A DNA stretch of 64,000 nucleotides, taken from the NCBI RefSeq assembly GCF_021531595.1, contig NZ_JADYUD010000004.1, positions 62,001-126,000 on the forward strand. Direction: 5' to 3'. This document shows positions 1 through 7,589 of the stretch, piece by piece. How positions within the stretch are numbered: the first letter of the stretch is position 1; each line of letters starts with the position of its first letter. The DNA is from Fusobacterium perfoetens (GTDB lineage Bacteria > Fusobacteriota > Fusobacteriia > Fusobacteriales > Fusobacteriaceae). Both the position numbers and the translations under genes were made by a program. The notes under the pieces are model-generated. The model ran no database searches. It was not told where the DNA came from and saw only the letters and a program-made list of their open reading frames with translations.

Positions 1-47
1 ATTTGCAGATTACACAACAAAAGTGGAATAAAATGTGTTACTTTTCT

Positions 48-76
48 TTGGTCAATCAAAGAAAAATAAATATAAT
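48..76 (+). promoter_or_regulatory. Putative sigma-70 promoter for the U32 gene
   Basis: TTGGTC (48-53), a 17-base spacer and TATAAT (71-76) precede the U32 gene. The -35 box overlaps a TTTTCTTTG/CAAAGAAAA inverted repeat at 42-65, which could be the end of an upstream transcript or an operator. Motif match only. Confidence 0.5.
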
Positions 77-141
77 AAATTTTTAATATGTGTATATAGA
101 AAGTTAGATGAAAATTTTTTTAAAGGAAGAAAGGATATTAG

Positions 142-1392
142 ATGAAAAAAGTAGAATTATTAGCACCAGCAGGTAATATAGAAAAAATGGAAATGGCTTT
201 TCACTATGGAGCTGATGCAGTTTTCTTAGGAGGAAAGATGTTCAACCTTAGAGCAGGAAGTAACAACTTTTCTGACGAAGAATTAACAAAAACAGTGGAG
301 TATGCTCACTCACTTGGAAAAAAAGTATATGTTACACTTAATGTAATACCTCACAATGAGGAACTAGATGACCTTCCAGAATATGTTAAGTTTCTTGAAA
401 GTATAAAAGTTGACGGAGTTATTGTTGCAGACCTTGGAGTTTTCCAAATAGTAAAAGAAAACTCAAATCTTTCTATCAGTGTAAGTACACAGGCAAGTAA
501 TACAAACTGGCGTTCAGTAAAAATGTGGAAAGATATGGGAGCAAGAAGAGTTGTTCTTGCAAGAGAAATTTCTCTTGAAGATATAAAAACAATAAGAGAA
601 AAAGTACCTGATATAGAACTTGAAGTATTTATACATGGAGCTATGTGTATGTCAATTTCTGGAAGATGTCTTTTAAGTAACTATATGACAGGAAGAGATG
701 CTAACAGAGGAGACTGTGCACAGTCATGCAGATGGAGATATTCTCTTATGGAAGAAAAAAGACCAGGAGAATATATGCCTGTATTTGAAGATGAGCATGG
801 AACATTTATTTTCAGTTCAAAAGATTTATGTACAATAAAAATGATAGACCAAATTCTTGATTTAGGTGTAGATTCACTTAAAATAGAAGGAAGAATGAAA
901 GGTATCTATTATGTTGCTAACAGTGTAAAAGCATATAGAGAAGCTATTGATAAATACTATGAAGGAAACTTTAAATTTGAAGAAAAATGGCTTAGAGAAC
1001 TTGAGTCAACTTCACACAGACTTTATACAGAAGGATTCTATCATGGAAGACCTGGAGCAGAAGCTCAAAATTATAATGACAGAAATTCTTACAGCCAAAC
1101 ACATCAGCTTGTTGCAAAAGTTATAGAAAAAATTTCTGATGATGAATATATTCTTGCTATAAGAAACAGAGTTGAAGCTGGAGAAGAACTTGAAGTAGTA
1201 ACTCCTAAATATGATCCTAGAAAAATAGTTCTTCCTAAAATGATTCTTCTTGGAAGAAATGGTCATGAAGAGGAAGTACTTGCTGCAAATCCTAATTCAA
1301 CAGTAAGAGTTGTAATGCCAGGAGCAGACATGGAAGTTCTTGATATGATAAGAAAAGTTAAAGAAGAAAATCCTGGAGTAGAAGTTAAATAA
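142..1392 (+). CDS. Peptidase U32 family protein, TrhP-like (tRNA U34 hydroxylation type)
   Basis: This 416-residue protein has the U32 signature: N-terminal LLAPAGN, the GADAVFLGG strand, and the EVFIHGAMC...SGRCLLSNY block near residues 160-185. CAQSCRWRY follows, and its cysteines are the conserved set of the family. In E. coli (YegQ/TrhP) and B. subtilis (YrrN/YrrO) such proteins are needed for prephenate-dependent 5-hydroxyuridine formation at tRNA position 34, and they are not proven proteases. The length fits the YrrO/TrhP2 type. A GGAAGAAAGG ribosome-binding site lies upstream and a small membrane-peptide ORF follows 34 bases downstream. The family call is firm; the tRNA substrate is inferred from homologues. 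Confidence 0.9.
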   Translation: MKKVELLAPAGNIEKMEMAFHYGADAVFLGGKMFNLRAGSNNFSDEELTKTVEYAHSLGKKVYVTLNVIPHNEELDDLPEYVKFLESIKVDGVIVADLGVFQIVKENSNLSISVSTQASNTNWRSVKMWKDMGARRVVLAREISLEDIKTIREKVPDIELEVFIHGAMCMSISGRCLLSNYMTGRDANRGDCAQSCRWRYSLMEEKRPGEYMPVFEDEHGTFIFSSKDLCTIKMIDQILDLGVDSLKIEGRMKGIYYVANSVKAYREAIDKYYEGNFKFEEKWLRELESTSHRLYTEGFYHGRPGAEAQNYNDRNSYSQTHQLVAKVIEKISDDEYILAIRNRVEAGEELEVVTPKYDPRKIVLPKMILLGRNGHEEEVLAANPNSTVRVVMPGADMEVLDMIRKVKEENPGVEVK

Positions 1393-1426
1393 TAAAAGGT
1401 TTTTTAGTTAAAGGAAAGGGATAGTT

Positions 1427-1570
1427 ATGTATAAAGGGAATTTTTCAAATTCTTTTGTTAAATGGGCTGTTATACTTTTTCTTTTCCCTGTATATGCAGG
1501 AGGGCTAGTACTAAGGGCTGCCGATTATTTAATAAAAAAGACAGAGAGTAAAAAAGAAACGGAGATTTAA
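1427..1570 (+). CDS. Small single-span membrane protein, 47 aa
   Basis: An ATG preceded by AAAGGAAAGGG opens a 47-codon frame. It starts MYKGNFSNSF, continues with a hydrophobic stretch (WAVILFLFPVYAGGLVL, residues 13-29) and ends in a lysine/glutamate-rich tail. The stop codon lies inside the 5-prime side of the following terminator hairpin, so the gene and terminator form one compact unit behind the U32 gene. This looks like a real co-transcribed small inner-membrane protein. No family was recognised and no function is assigned. Confidence 0.55.
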   Translation: MYKGNFSNSFVKWAVILFLFPVYAGGLVLRAADYLIKKTESKKETEI

Positions 1571-1584
1571 TTCTCCGTTTTTTC
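1558..1584. terminator. Bidirectional Rho-independent terminator
   Basis: AACGGAGA (1558-1565) pairs with TCTCCGTT (1572-1579) around a TTTAAT loop. A T-run follows on the + side and an A-run precedes it for the - side. It separates the U32 operon from the convergent TPR gene. Confidence 0.85.
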
Positions 1585-3512
1585 TATTTCTTTTTTCCTT
1601 TTATTAGCTTTTTAACTGATTTTATTTTTTCTTCAAGTTCAGTACTTTCCTCTTCAACATTAAGAGCTTTTTCATAATACTCTAAAGCTTTTTCATAATT
1701 TTTTAAAGCTTCATAGCATTCGGCAGTATTTTCATAAAACCAACTTGAATCTTTTCCAAGTTCTTCAGATTTTAGAAAATATTTAAGAGCCTTTTTATAG
1801 TCTTCTTTTCCTTTGTAACTCCATGCTATTTCAGAATAAATCCACTCGTCTTTTCTTCCAAGTCTTTCAGCAATGAAAAGATATTCAAGGGCTTTGTCAA
1901 AGTCATTTAAAGAACCATATGTCCACCCTATCTCAGAGTAAATCCAGTCATCATTTCTTCCAAGTTTTATTGCTTTAAAAAGATATTCAAGAGCTTTTTT
2001 ATATTTATCAAGTTTATTATAGTTCCAACCAATTTCAGTAACCAGCCAGTCATCAGATGGTTCAAGCTTTTCAGCAGCTAAAAGATATTTAAGGGCATTT
2101 TTTGGCTTATTCATTCTTCCATAGTTCCATCCGATTTCTCTGTTAAGCCATACAGAAACATTGTCTCCATCTATTTTAGCAGCAATCAGAAGATATTTTA
2201 CAGCTTCTTTATATTTTTTTAATCTTCCATAGTTCCATCCAATTTCTCCATTAATCCATGAATCATTTCTTCCCATTTTTTTAGCTTTAAGAAGTATTTC
2301 AATGGCTTTTTCAAAATCAGGCTTGCTATGATGTCCATAACAATAACCTATCTGAGAATAAACCCATGAAGTAGGTTCTGCAAGAGTCATAGATTTTTCA
2401 AAATATTTAAGAGCCTCATCATATTTATCTAATTGTTCATAGTTCCAACCAATTTCATTGTTAACCCATTCGTCATCAGAACCATTTTCCATAGTTGCAG
2501 ATTTAATAAGAATTTCAATAGCTTCTTCATGCTTTTTAAGTTTTCCAAGATTCCATCCAATTTCAGTAAGAATCCAGCTGTCATTTTCTTTTAATTTAAA
2601 AGCTTCTTCAAGATATTTAATAGCTTCTTCATATTTTTCAGCTCTTCCTAAGTTCCATCCCATTTCTGTTTTTACCCAGCTGTCGTCTGCTCCCATGCTT
2701 TCAGATTGCTTAAGATAGTTTATGGCTTTTTCATGTTCTCCATTTCTTCCATAGTTCCATGCTATTTCATTGTTAATCCAAATATCATTTCTTCCACTTT
2801 CATAGACACTTAAAAGAATTTTTAAAGCCTTTTCATGATTTCCAAGTTTTCCATAGTTCCATGCTATCTGAGAATTAAGCCAAGCATCATCTCTTCCTCT
2901 TGATTTTAAATCTCTAAGAAGTTCAAGAGCTTCAGTATGTTTTTCAATTTTTCCATATACCCATGCTATTTGAGAATCAAGCCAGATGTCTCCACCTTTA
3001 AGGGCTTTTGCAACATTGAAATATTTAAGGGCTTCATGATACTTTTCAGTATTTTCTAAGTCCCATCCAAGTTCACAGCTAATCCAATAATCATCTCTTC
3101 CCATGGCTTCAGCTTGCTTTAAGAAGAAAATAGCCTCTTCATATTTTTCAAGTTTTCCAAGGTTCCATCCGATTTCAGAATTAATCCAAATATCGTTTCT
3201 TCCTCCAGCTTTTGCAGTTTTAAGATAGAAAATAGCTTCTTTTGGTTTTCCAAGAAGTCCAAGGTTCCATCCGATTTCAGAATAAAGCCATCCCTCTTCA
3301 TCATCTTCTTCTCTTGCTTCAACCCTTCTTAAATATTCAAGAGCCTCTTCGTGCTTAGCAAGTCTTCCAAGCCCCCATCCTATATTACATAGAATCCATG
3401 AGCTGTCATCTCCCATACTTTCAAGTTCTTTAAGAATTTTTACACCTTCTTCAAATTCTTTATTATCAAAAAGGGTATCTATTTTTTCCCTCATAAATAA
3501 TTCGTCTTCCAT
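1584..3512 (-). CDS. Tetratricopeptide-repeat protein with 17 near-identical repeats
   Basis: A 642-residue protein made almost wholly of 34-37-residue repeats of the form W-[IVL]-x3-EIGWNxGxLxKYEEAxxYL...GRND. I count 17 full repeats from about residue 39 to 624, plus a partial repeat at the N-terminus and a Lys-rich tail. Each repeat starts with Trp and has a second Trp in the GWN motif, an aromatic-rich TPR/SEL-like variant common in fusobacterial genomes. There is no signal peptide or membrane span, so it is probably a cytoplasmic scaffold. AAAGGAGG stands before the ATG. A TTGACA-16-TAATAT promoter lies upstream (3545-3572). The binding partner is unknown. Confidence 0.9.
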   Translation of the reverse strand: MEDELFMREKIDTLFDNKEFEEGVKILKELESMGDDSSWILCNIGWGLGRLAKHEEALEYLRRVEAREEDDEEGWLYSEIGWNLGLLGKPKEAIFYLKTAKAGGRNDIWINSEIGWNLGKLEKYEEAIFFLKQAEAMGRDDYWISCELGWDLENTEKYHEALKYFNVAKALKGGDIWLDSQIAWVYGKIEKHTEALELLRDLKSRGRDDAWLNSQIAWNYGKLGNHEKALKILLSVYESGRNDIWINNEIAWNYGRNGEHEKAINYLKQSESMGADDSWVKTEMGWNLGRAEKYEEAIKYLEEAFKLKENDSWILTEIGWNLGKLKKHEEAIEILIKSATMENGSDDEWVNNEIGWNYEQLDKYDEALKYFEKSMTLAEPTSWVYSQIGYCYGHHSKPDFEKAIEILLKAKKMGRNDSWINGEIGWNYGRLKKYKEAVKYLLIAAKIDGDNVSVWLNREIGWNYGRMNKPKNALKYLLAAEKLEPSDDWLVTEIGWNYNKLDKYKKALEYLFKAIKLGRNDDWIYSEIGWTYGSLNDFDKALEYLFIAERLGRKDEWIYSEIAWSYKGKEDYKKALKYFLKSEELGKDSSWFYENTAECYEALKNYEKALEYYEKALNVEEESTELEEKIKSVKKLIKGKKK

Positions 3513-3544
3513 TTATTCCTCCTTTAAAAGAAAGTCACACTATA

Positions 3545-3572
3545 ATATTACACTAAAAAAAAGAATTGTCAA
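3545..3572 (-). promoter_or_regulatory. Putative promoter of the TPR gene
   Basis: Read on the minus strand, TTGACA (3572-3567), a 16-base spacer and TAATAT (3550-3545) precede the TPR gene by about 35 bases. Motif match only. Confidence 0.5.
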
Positions 3573-3768
3573 TATTTTTAAAAATATAACTATATATTAA
3601 AAAATAGAGAAAAAAGTAAAATGAAAAAAGATAAAAAAATATGATATAATTTTAATATATTAATATAGAAACAAAATTTATGTATAAAAATAGCAAGAAA
3701 TATTTTTAAAATACTATTTAATTGAAGATAAATAATTTATAATTAATAAAAGTTTAGGAGGAATAGAA

Positions 3769-4392
3769 ATGAAGGTTTTAATGGTAAATGGAAGTTCTCG
3801 TCAATGTTGCACTTTTACAGCTCTTTCTGAAATAGGAAAAGTTTTGGAAAAGGAAGGAATAGAGTGGGAAATATTTAATATTGGAGGAGAACCTTTAAGA
3901 GATTGCATAGGTTGTGGAGGTTGTAAAAATTTAGATGGTGCTTGTGTATTTAATGATGATGCAGTAAATGAATTCTTGAAAAAGGCTCGTGAAGCAGATG
4001 GATATATTTTTGGAAGCCCTGTTTATTTTGCTCATCCAAGTGGTAGAATTATATCTTTCCTTGATAGAGCCTTTGTAGCAGGTAAAAAAATATTTACTCA
4101 TAAGCCTGCTGCTTGTATAACTTCAGCGAGAAGAGGAGGAACTACAGCTTCTTATGATGTTTTAAATAAATATCTTGGAATTTGTCAAATGCCTGTAGTA
4201 TCTTCATCATATTGGAATATGGTTCATGGAAATACTCCTGAAGAAGTATTAAAAGATGAAGAAGGAATGCAGACAATGAAAAATCTTGGAAAAAATATGG
4301 CATGGCTTTTAAAATGTATTGAGTTTGGAAAGAAAAACGGAATAAATGCACCAGAAAATATAACAACAGTAAGAACTAATTTTATAAAATAA
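3769..4392 (+). CDS. Flavodoxin-like / NADPH-dependent FMN reductase family protein
   Basis: A 207-residue protein beginning MKVLMVNGSSRQ, the phosphate-binding loop of the flavodoxin-like FMN reductase fold. A cysteine cluster DCIGCGGCKN (about residues 45-54) follows and resembles the Cys motif of iron-sulfur flavoproteins and related multimeric flavodoxins. GSPVYFAHPSG (about 85-95) is the second FMN-binding loop. It probably binds FMN and carries out electron transfer or quinone/disulfide reduction in the cytoplasm. The partner is not indicated. An AGGAGG site precedes the ATG, and the gene stands alone before a bidirectional terminator. Confidence 0.88.
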   Translation: MKVLMVNGSSRQCCTFTALSEIGKVLEKEGIEWEIFNIGGEPLRDCIGCGGCKNLDGACVFNDDAVNEFLKKAREADGYIFGSPVYFAHPSGRIISFLDRAFVAGKKIFTHKPAACITSARRGGTTASYDVLNKYLGICQMPVVSSSYWNMVHGNTPEEVLKDEEGMQTMKNLGKNMAWLLKCIEFGKKNGINAPENITTVRTNFIK

Positions 4393-4394
4393 AA

Positions 4395-4437
4395 AAATGT
4401 CCATTTTCTTTGGGATACAAGGAAAATGGACATTTCT
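4395..4437. terminator. Bidirectional terminator between flavoprotein and queuosine genes
   Basis: AAATGTCCATTTTC (4395-4408) pairs perfectly with GAAAATGGACATTT (4422-4435). It lies between convergent genes, with T-rich sequence on both exits. Confidence 0.85.
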
Positions 4438-4438
4438 A

Positions 4439-5149
4439 TTAATCAGTTTCTTCAATAAGATTTTTCTTTTTAAGGAAGTGAGCTGCATATACAAAAGGTG
4501 TATCACATACAGCTACTATAAACTTCATAATATATGTAGTAAGGAATATTTCAACAAGAACTTCTTTAGGATAAACTCCCCAGAAAGCTATAAGTGTGAA
4601 AAGAGAATTATCTATAAGCTGACTTATCATTGTACTTGCATTATTTCTAATCCATATATGTTTAGGAGCTGAATATTTTTTTCTCCAAAATTCATAAGCC
4701 CATATGTCATGTGACTGTGACACAAGATATGAAATAAGAGAAGCAACTACAAGTCTTGGCATAAAGTCAAATATTCTTTTAACACCTTCAAACATAACAA
4801 TTCCTTCTTCTATGTTTGATGGAATAAAAGATACAGCAATCTGCATTATTGCAGTCATGACTATAAGAGAGAAAAACCCAAGGTAGACAGCTTTCTGAGC
4901 ATGCTTTTTACCATAGTTTTCAGCAAGAATATCAGTAACAAGAAATCCTCCAGCATAAAGAATATTTCCAAGGGTAGTTCCAAATCCAAAAAGGTCTACA
5001 AGAAGAACTACCTGAATATTTGCAAGAATAGTGGAAATAGGAATCCATGTATAAAGTCCTATTTTTCCAAACTTTTTATATGCAAAAAGTATAAATAAAA
5101 AGTTTGCTATAAGCATACAAAACCATAAAATCTCATTTTTCATCATCAT
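4439..5149 (-). CDS. Queuosine-precursor transporter, YhhQ/VUT family
   Basis: A 236-residue polytopic membrane protein with about six hydrophobic spans. Family features include the GFGTTLGNILYAGGFLVTDILAE segment (the conserved Asn/Asp/Glu region of PF02592) and the late NSLFTLIAFWG span. E. coli YhhQ imports preQ0/preQ1, and related proteins take up queuine. It follows a QueL-like radical SAM gene by ATGA overlap (start 5149, upstream stop 5146), so the two are translationally coupled. Both lie downstream of a preQ1-I riboswitch, which supports a 7-deazaguanine substrate. Whether it imports queuine or preQ1 cannot be told from sequence. Confidence 0.88.
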   Translation of the reverse strand: MMMKNEILWFCMLIANFLFILFAYKKFGKIGLYTWIPISTILANIQVVLLVDLFGFGTTLGNILYAGGFLVTDILAENYGKKHAQKAVYLGFFSLIVMTAIMQIAVSFIPSNIEEGIVMFEGVKRIFDFMPRLVVASLISYLVSQSHDIWAYEFWRKKYSAPKHIWIRNNASTMISQLIDNSLFTLIAFWGVYPKEVLVEIFLTTYIMKFIVAVCDTPFVYAAHFLKKKNLIEETD

Positions 5150-5850
5150 TGTTCAAACACTCCTAAATCTTTATTATCTATTAAAAGTTCAACCCTATCA
5201 TCATTCATAAGATATGAATATTTATTTACAAACCATTTTACAAGGTCTCCATCCCTTTTTACTTTTGTACCATTGTCTATAAAAATATTTATAGTTATAT
5301 TTTTAAAGTATTTAAGCCCTTTTTCAATATCTTTTTCAATCATTTCTTTTGTCTGTCCTTGTGTACATACAAGAAGACATACAGAATAAAGTTCTTTACT
5401 CATAAGCTTAAGAGTTTCTTCATCAGTACGAAAGTTTTTATTATATACATTTATTCTGAAATCATCATCAAATGTTTCCATTCCCATTCTGAATCTTATT
5501 TCAGTCCCTTCAAAATATTTTCTTATTTCATCAAGTCTCTTTATATATCCATAATAAATTTCAAAATAAAGAGTTTTTATATTTTTTTCTTTTACAATTT
5601 TTTTTATTTCAGCCAGAGTACCTGAAGTAAGCTCAAACACAGAACCTGAATTTATAACTTCAAGAACTCCATATTCTCCAGTAATTTCTTTTAAAACTTC
5701 AAAATTTACAGAATCTATTTCTTTTTCATTTAAAGAGTTATCTTCTATATAATTACAGAAACTGCATTTTCCATATTTGCATGGAAAACTTTTTAAAAGA
5801 ACTATTTCACGCTGATGTTTTTCAGTGATTTTATTGTATCTTATTCCCAT
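5146..5850 (-). CDS. Radical SAM enzyme, probable queuine lyase (QueL-like)
   Basis: A 234-residue protein with a non-canonical radical SAM cysteine motif, C24-x4-C29-x2-C32 (CKYGKCSFC). Radical-SAM-like strands follow (GVLEVINSGSVFEL, LYFEIYYG, FRMGMETFDD). QueL of Clostridioides difficile and relatives is a small radical SAM enzyme that releases preQ1 from queuine. This protein matches it in size and gene setting: it is first in a preQ1-riboswitch operon and coupled to a YhhQ-type transporter. Its AGGAG site lies 13 bases from the ATG and is separated from it by an ATG-TAA start-stop (5861-5856). The radical SAM call is strong; the QueL reaction is inferred from context and needs alignment. 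Confidence 0.75.
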   Translation of the reverse strand: MGIRYNKITEKHQREIVLLKSFPCKYGKCSFCNYIEDNSLNEKEIDSVNFEVLKEITGEYGVLEVINSGSVFELTSGTLAEIKKIVKEKNIKTLYFEIYYGYIKRLDEIRKYFEGTEIRFRMGMETFDDDFRINVYNKNFRTDEETLKLMSKELYSVCLLVCTQGQTKEMIEKDIEKGLKYFKNITINIFIDNGTKVKRDGDLVKWFVNKYSYLMNDDRVELLIDNKDLGVFEQ

Positions 5851-5881
5851 AAAGTTTACATATCTCCTTTTTGTGCAAAAT

Positions 5882-5907
5882 AAAAAGAGGCAGAAAAACT
5901 CTGCCTC
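5882..5907 (-). terminator. Riboswitch expression-platform terminator
   Basis: On the minus strand GAGGCAG (5907-5901) pairs with CTGCCTC (5893-5887), followed by a run of U. It lies between the preQ1 aptamer and the queL-like start and is the expected OFF structure of a transcriptional riboswitch. Confidence 0.8.
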
Positions 5908-5940
5908 AAATAAAACAATTTAAATTATTTTAAATTTTAG

Positions 5941-5981
5941 CCTAGTTTTTTATAGATGGTTAATCTGTGTAGAACATCTAC
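5941..5981 (-). promoter_or_regulatory. preQ1-I riboswitch aptamer
   Basis: Read on the minus strand, P1 is TAGATG (5980-5975) paired with CATCTA (5958-5953). The loop begins TTCTACAC, and an A-rich tail (ATAAAAAACTAGG, ending at 5941) follows P1, as in the H-type pseudoknot of preQ1-I aptamers (compare the B. subtilis tail AUAAAAAACUAA). A strong promoter lies upstream, an intrinsic terminator downstream, and queuosine-salvage genes follow. The predicted action is that preQ1 binding favours termination. Confidence 0.85.
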
Positions 5982-6018
5982 CTGATAAAATCAGGATTTT
6001 TTATTCACATACTGGATA

Positions 6019-6047
6019 AGTATACAGTGAATTTATAAAAAAGTCAA
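6019..6047 (-). promoter_or_regulatory. Promoter of the preQ1-riboswitch operon
   Basis: On the minus strand, TTGACT (6047-6042), 17 bases, then TATACT (6024-6019). The predicted start near 6011 would place the aptamer about 30 bases into the transcript. Confidence 0.75.
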
Positions 6048-6054
6048 TATTTTT

Positions 6055-6417
6055 TTACGGCTTGATATATGCAAAACCGTCATTGTGTCTTAAAGCAATG
6101 TGGAAAATTCCTGAAGGAACAGTTTTCACAAATGAGAACACAAGTGAAGGATCTATACTAAGTGCAGTTAATGAATTTGAACAGCAGTAAATATACACAC
6201 CTTTGTTGCTCAGAGCTTCAAGAGCTTCTTTGACTCTTAAAATATTTATGCTTCCTGCAGCAAGACTTTTAACAGCAGTACCATTTGCAACTATTTCTAT
6301 GTTTACAGTATAGTTACCAATTTCTCCCATTTTTAAAAGATTCTCTGCATTCTTGCAAGTCATTGCCCATTTTTCTTCTTCATCAATATGTAACAGGATA
6401 TTTACTATTTTATTCAT
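6055..6417 (-). CDS. DsrE-family protein
   Basis: A 120-residue small alpha/beta protein. It has the DsrE/F pattern: an opening MNKIVNILLHIDEEEKW strand, IEIVANGTAVKSL, and VYIYCCSNSL, whose Cys pair is where sulfur-relay members often carry a reactive cysteine. CAAAGGAGGGG precedes the ATG. It lies upstream of, and is transcribed toward, the preQ1-riboswitch operon, but a separate promoter sits between them, so co-regulation is not required. The role in sulfur handling is only family-level inference. Confidence 0.8.
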   Translation of the reverse strand: MNKIVNILLHIDEEEKWAMTCKNAENLLKMGEIGNYTVNIEIVANGTAVKSLAAGSINILRVKEALEALSNKGVYIYCCSNSLTALSIDPSLVFSFVKTVPSGIFHIALRHNDGFAYIKP

Positions 6418-6490
6418 AGAATCCCCTCCTTTGTAATATAAATTATTTTACCACAAAAAATCTGATTATTTCAACTTTATTATAATTATA

Positions 6491-6518
6491 TTGAAAAATA
6501 CTGAAAATACCTTATAAT
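6491..6518 (+). promoter_or_regulatory. Putative promoter of the exporter/SNF2 operon
   Basis: TTGAAA (6491-6496), a 16-base spacer and TATAAT (6513-6518) lie about 30 bases before an AGGAGG ribosome-binding site. Confidence 0.6.
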
Positions 6519-6566
6519 ATTAAGTAAGAGACAATATCAAATAAATTTTAGGAGGTGTTTTTTGAA

Positions 6567-7574
6567 ATGCTTAGTTATTTTGACCATAGAGTTATAAAGA
6601 CGGCTTTCGGAACTTTTTTTGCAATCTATGCTGCACAGGTTTTAGGTATAAAATACGGGGTTACAGCAGGAATTGTTGCGATAATAAGTATACAAGCAAC
6701 CAAAAAAGAATCTGTAAAAATAGCCGTAGAAAGATTTTTTGCTTCTCTTGTAGGGCTTTTTATAGCAGCAGTATTTTTTTACTTTTTTGGTTACAGCCCT
6801 TTAGTATTTGGAGCTTTTGTTCTTGTCTTTATGCCTGTGTGCTTAAAATTTAATCTGTTTCAAGGATTTTTGGCAACAGTAGTTCTTGCAACTCATATTC
6901 TAGCAGAAAAGCAGCTGTCTTTTTCAATTCTTTTAAATGAGGTTGAAATTCTTGTTCTTGGGGCAGCTACTGCTGTGGTTCTTAATCTTTATATGCCTGA
7001 TGTAACTCAGAAGTTAGAGAATACTCATCAGGAAGTAAACAGACTTATGAAAAAACTTTTAAATTACATGGGAGATGAACTTATTACAGGAGCTATTTTC
7101 ATTGATGAAGATGAAACTTTTAAAGAACTTAAAAGACAGCTTAATATAGGAAGAGATTTGGCATTTAATGATTATAATAATGCTTTTTTCTATGCTTCAA
7201 GATATCAGATAGAACTTTTCAATATGAAGAGAGAACAATATAAAGTTCTTGTGAGAATGAGAAGACATTTTTACAGATTTTATCTTAGCAGTGAGCACAC
7301 TTACATAATAGCTGATTTTACAAGTGAAGTTTCAGATTCAATAGGGGTGGATTTAATTTATAAAAAGGCTCTTAAAGATTTAGAGACTGTAAAAGAAACA
7401 TTTAGAAATATGCCCCTTCCTCAAACTAGAGGAGAATTTGAAAACAGAGCTGTACTTTATCAGTTTTTAAATGATGTGGAAGAGTTTCTGGAAATAAAAG
7501 AGGAATTTTTAAAGAGATATACTCTAAAAGGAGAGAAAAAAGTATATATAGAAAAATCTGTAACAGAAAAATAA
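6567..7574 (+). CDS. Aromatic acid exporter family (ArAE/FUSC-like) membrane protein
   Basis: About 335 residues from the ATG at 6567. An upstream in-frame GTG at 6555 lies inside the AGGAGG site and is not a credible start. The N-terminal half has six close membrane spans with the KTAFGTFFAIYAAQVLGI...GVTAGIVAIISIQ pattern of aromatic acid exporters (ArAE family, PF06081). The C-terminal half is a soluble helical domain of the ArAE C-terminal type, ending in a charged tail. It probably exports small organic acids, but the substrate is unknown. The gene is followed after 15 bases by the SNF2-like gene, forming an operon whose functional link is unclear. Confidence 0.85.
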   Translation: MLSYFDHRVIKTAFGTFFAIYAAQVLGIKYGVTAGIVAIISIQATKKESVKIAVERFFASLVGLFIAAVFFYFFGYSPLVFGAFVLVFMPVCLKFNLFQGFLATVVLATHILAEKQLSFSILLNEVEILVLGAATAVVLNLYMPDVTQKLENTHQEVNRLMKKLLNYMGDELITGAIFIDEDETFKELKRQLNIGRDLAFNDYNNAFFYASRYQIELFNMKREQYKVLVRMRRHFYRFYLSSEHTYIIADFTSEVSDSIGVDLIYKKALKDLETVKETFRNMPLPQTRGEFENRAVLYQFLNDVEEFLEIKEEFLKRYTLKGEKKVYIEKSVTEK

Positions 7575-7589
7575 ATATTTGGAGGAAAT

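Noticed and set aside
1584-3512. Regular repeats in DNA, considered as CRISPR or tandem non-coding repeats
   Set aside because: Repeats are translated TPR units of about 102 bases with coding drift, no identical direct repeats and no spacers.
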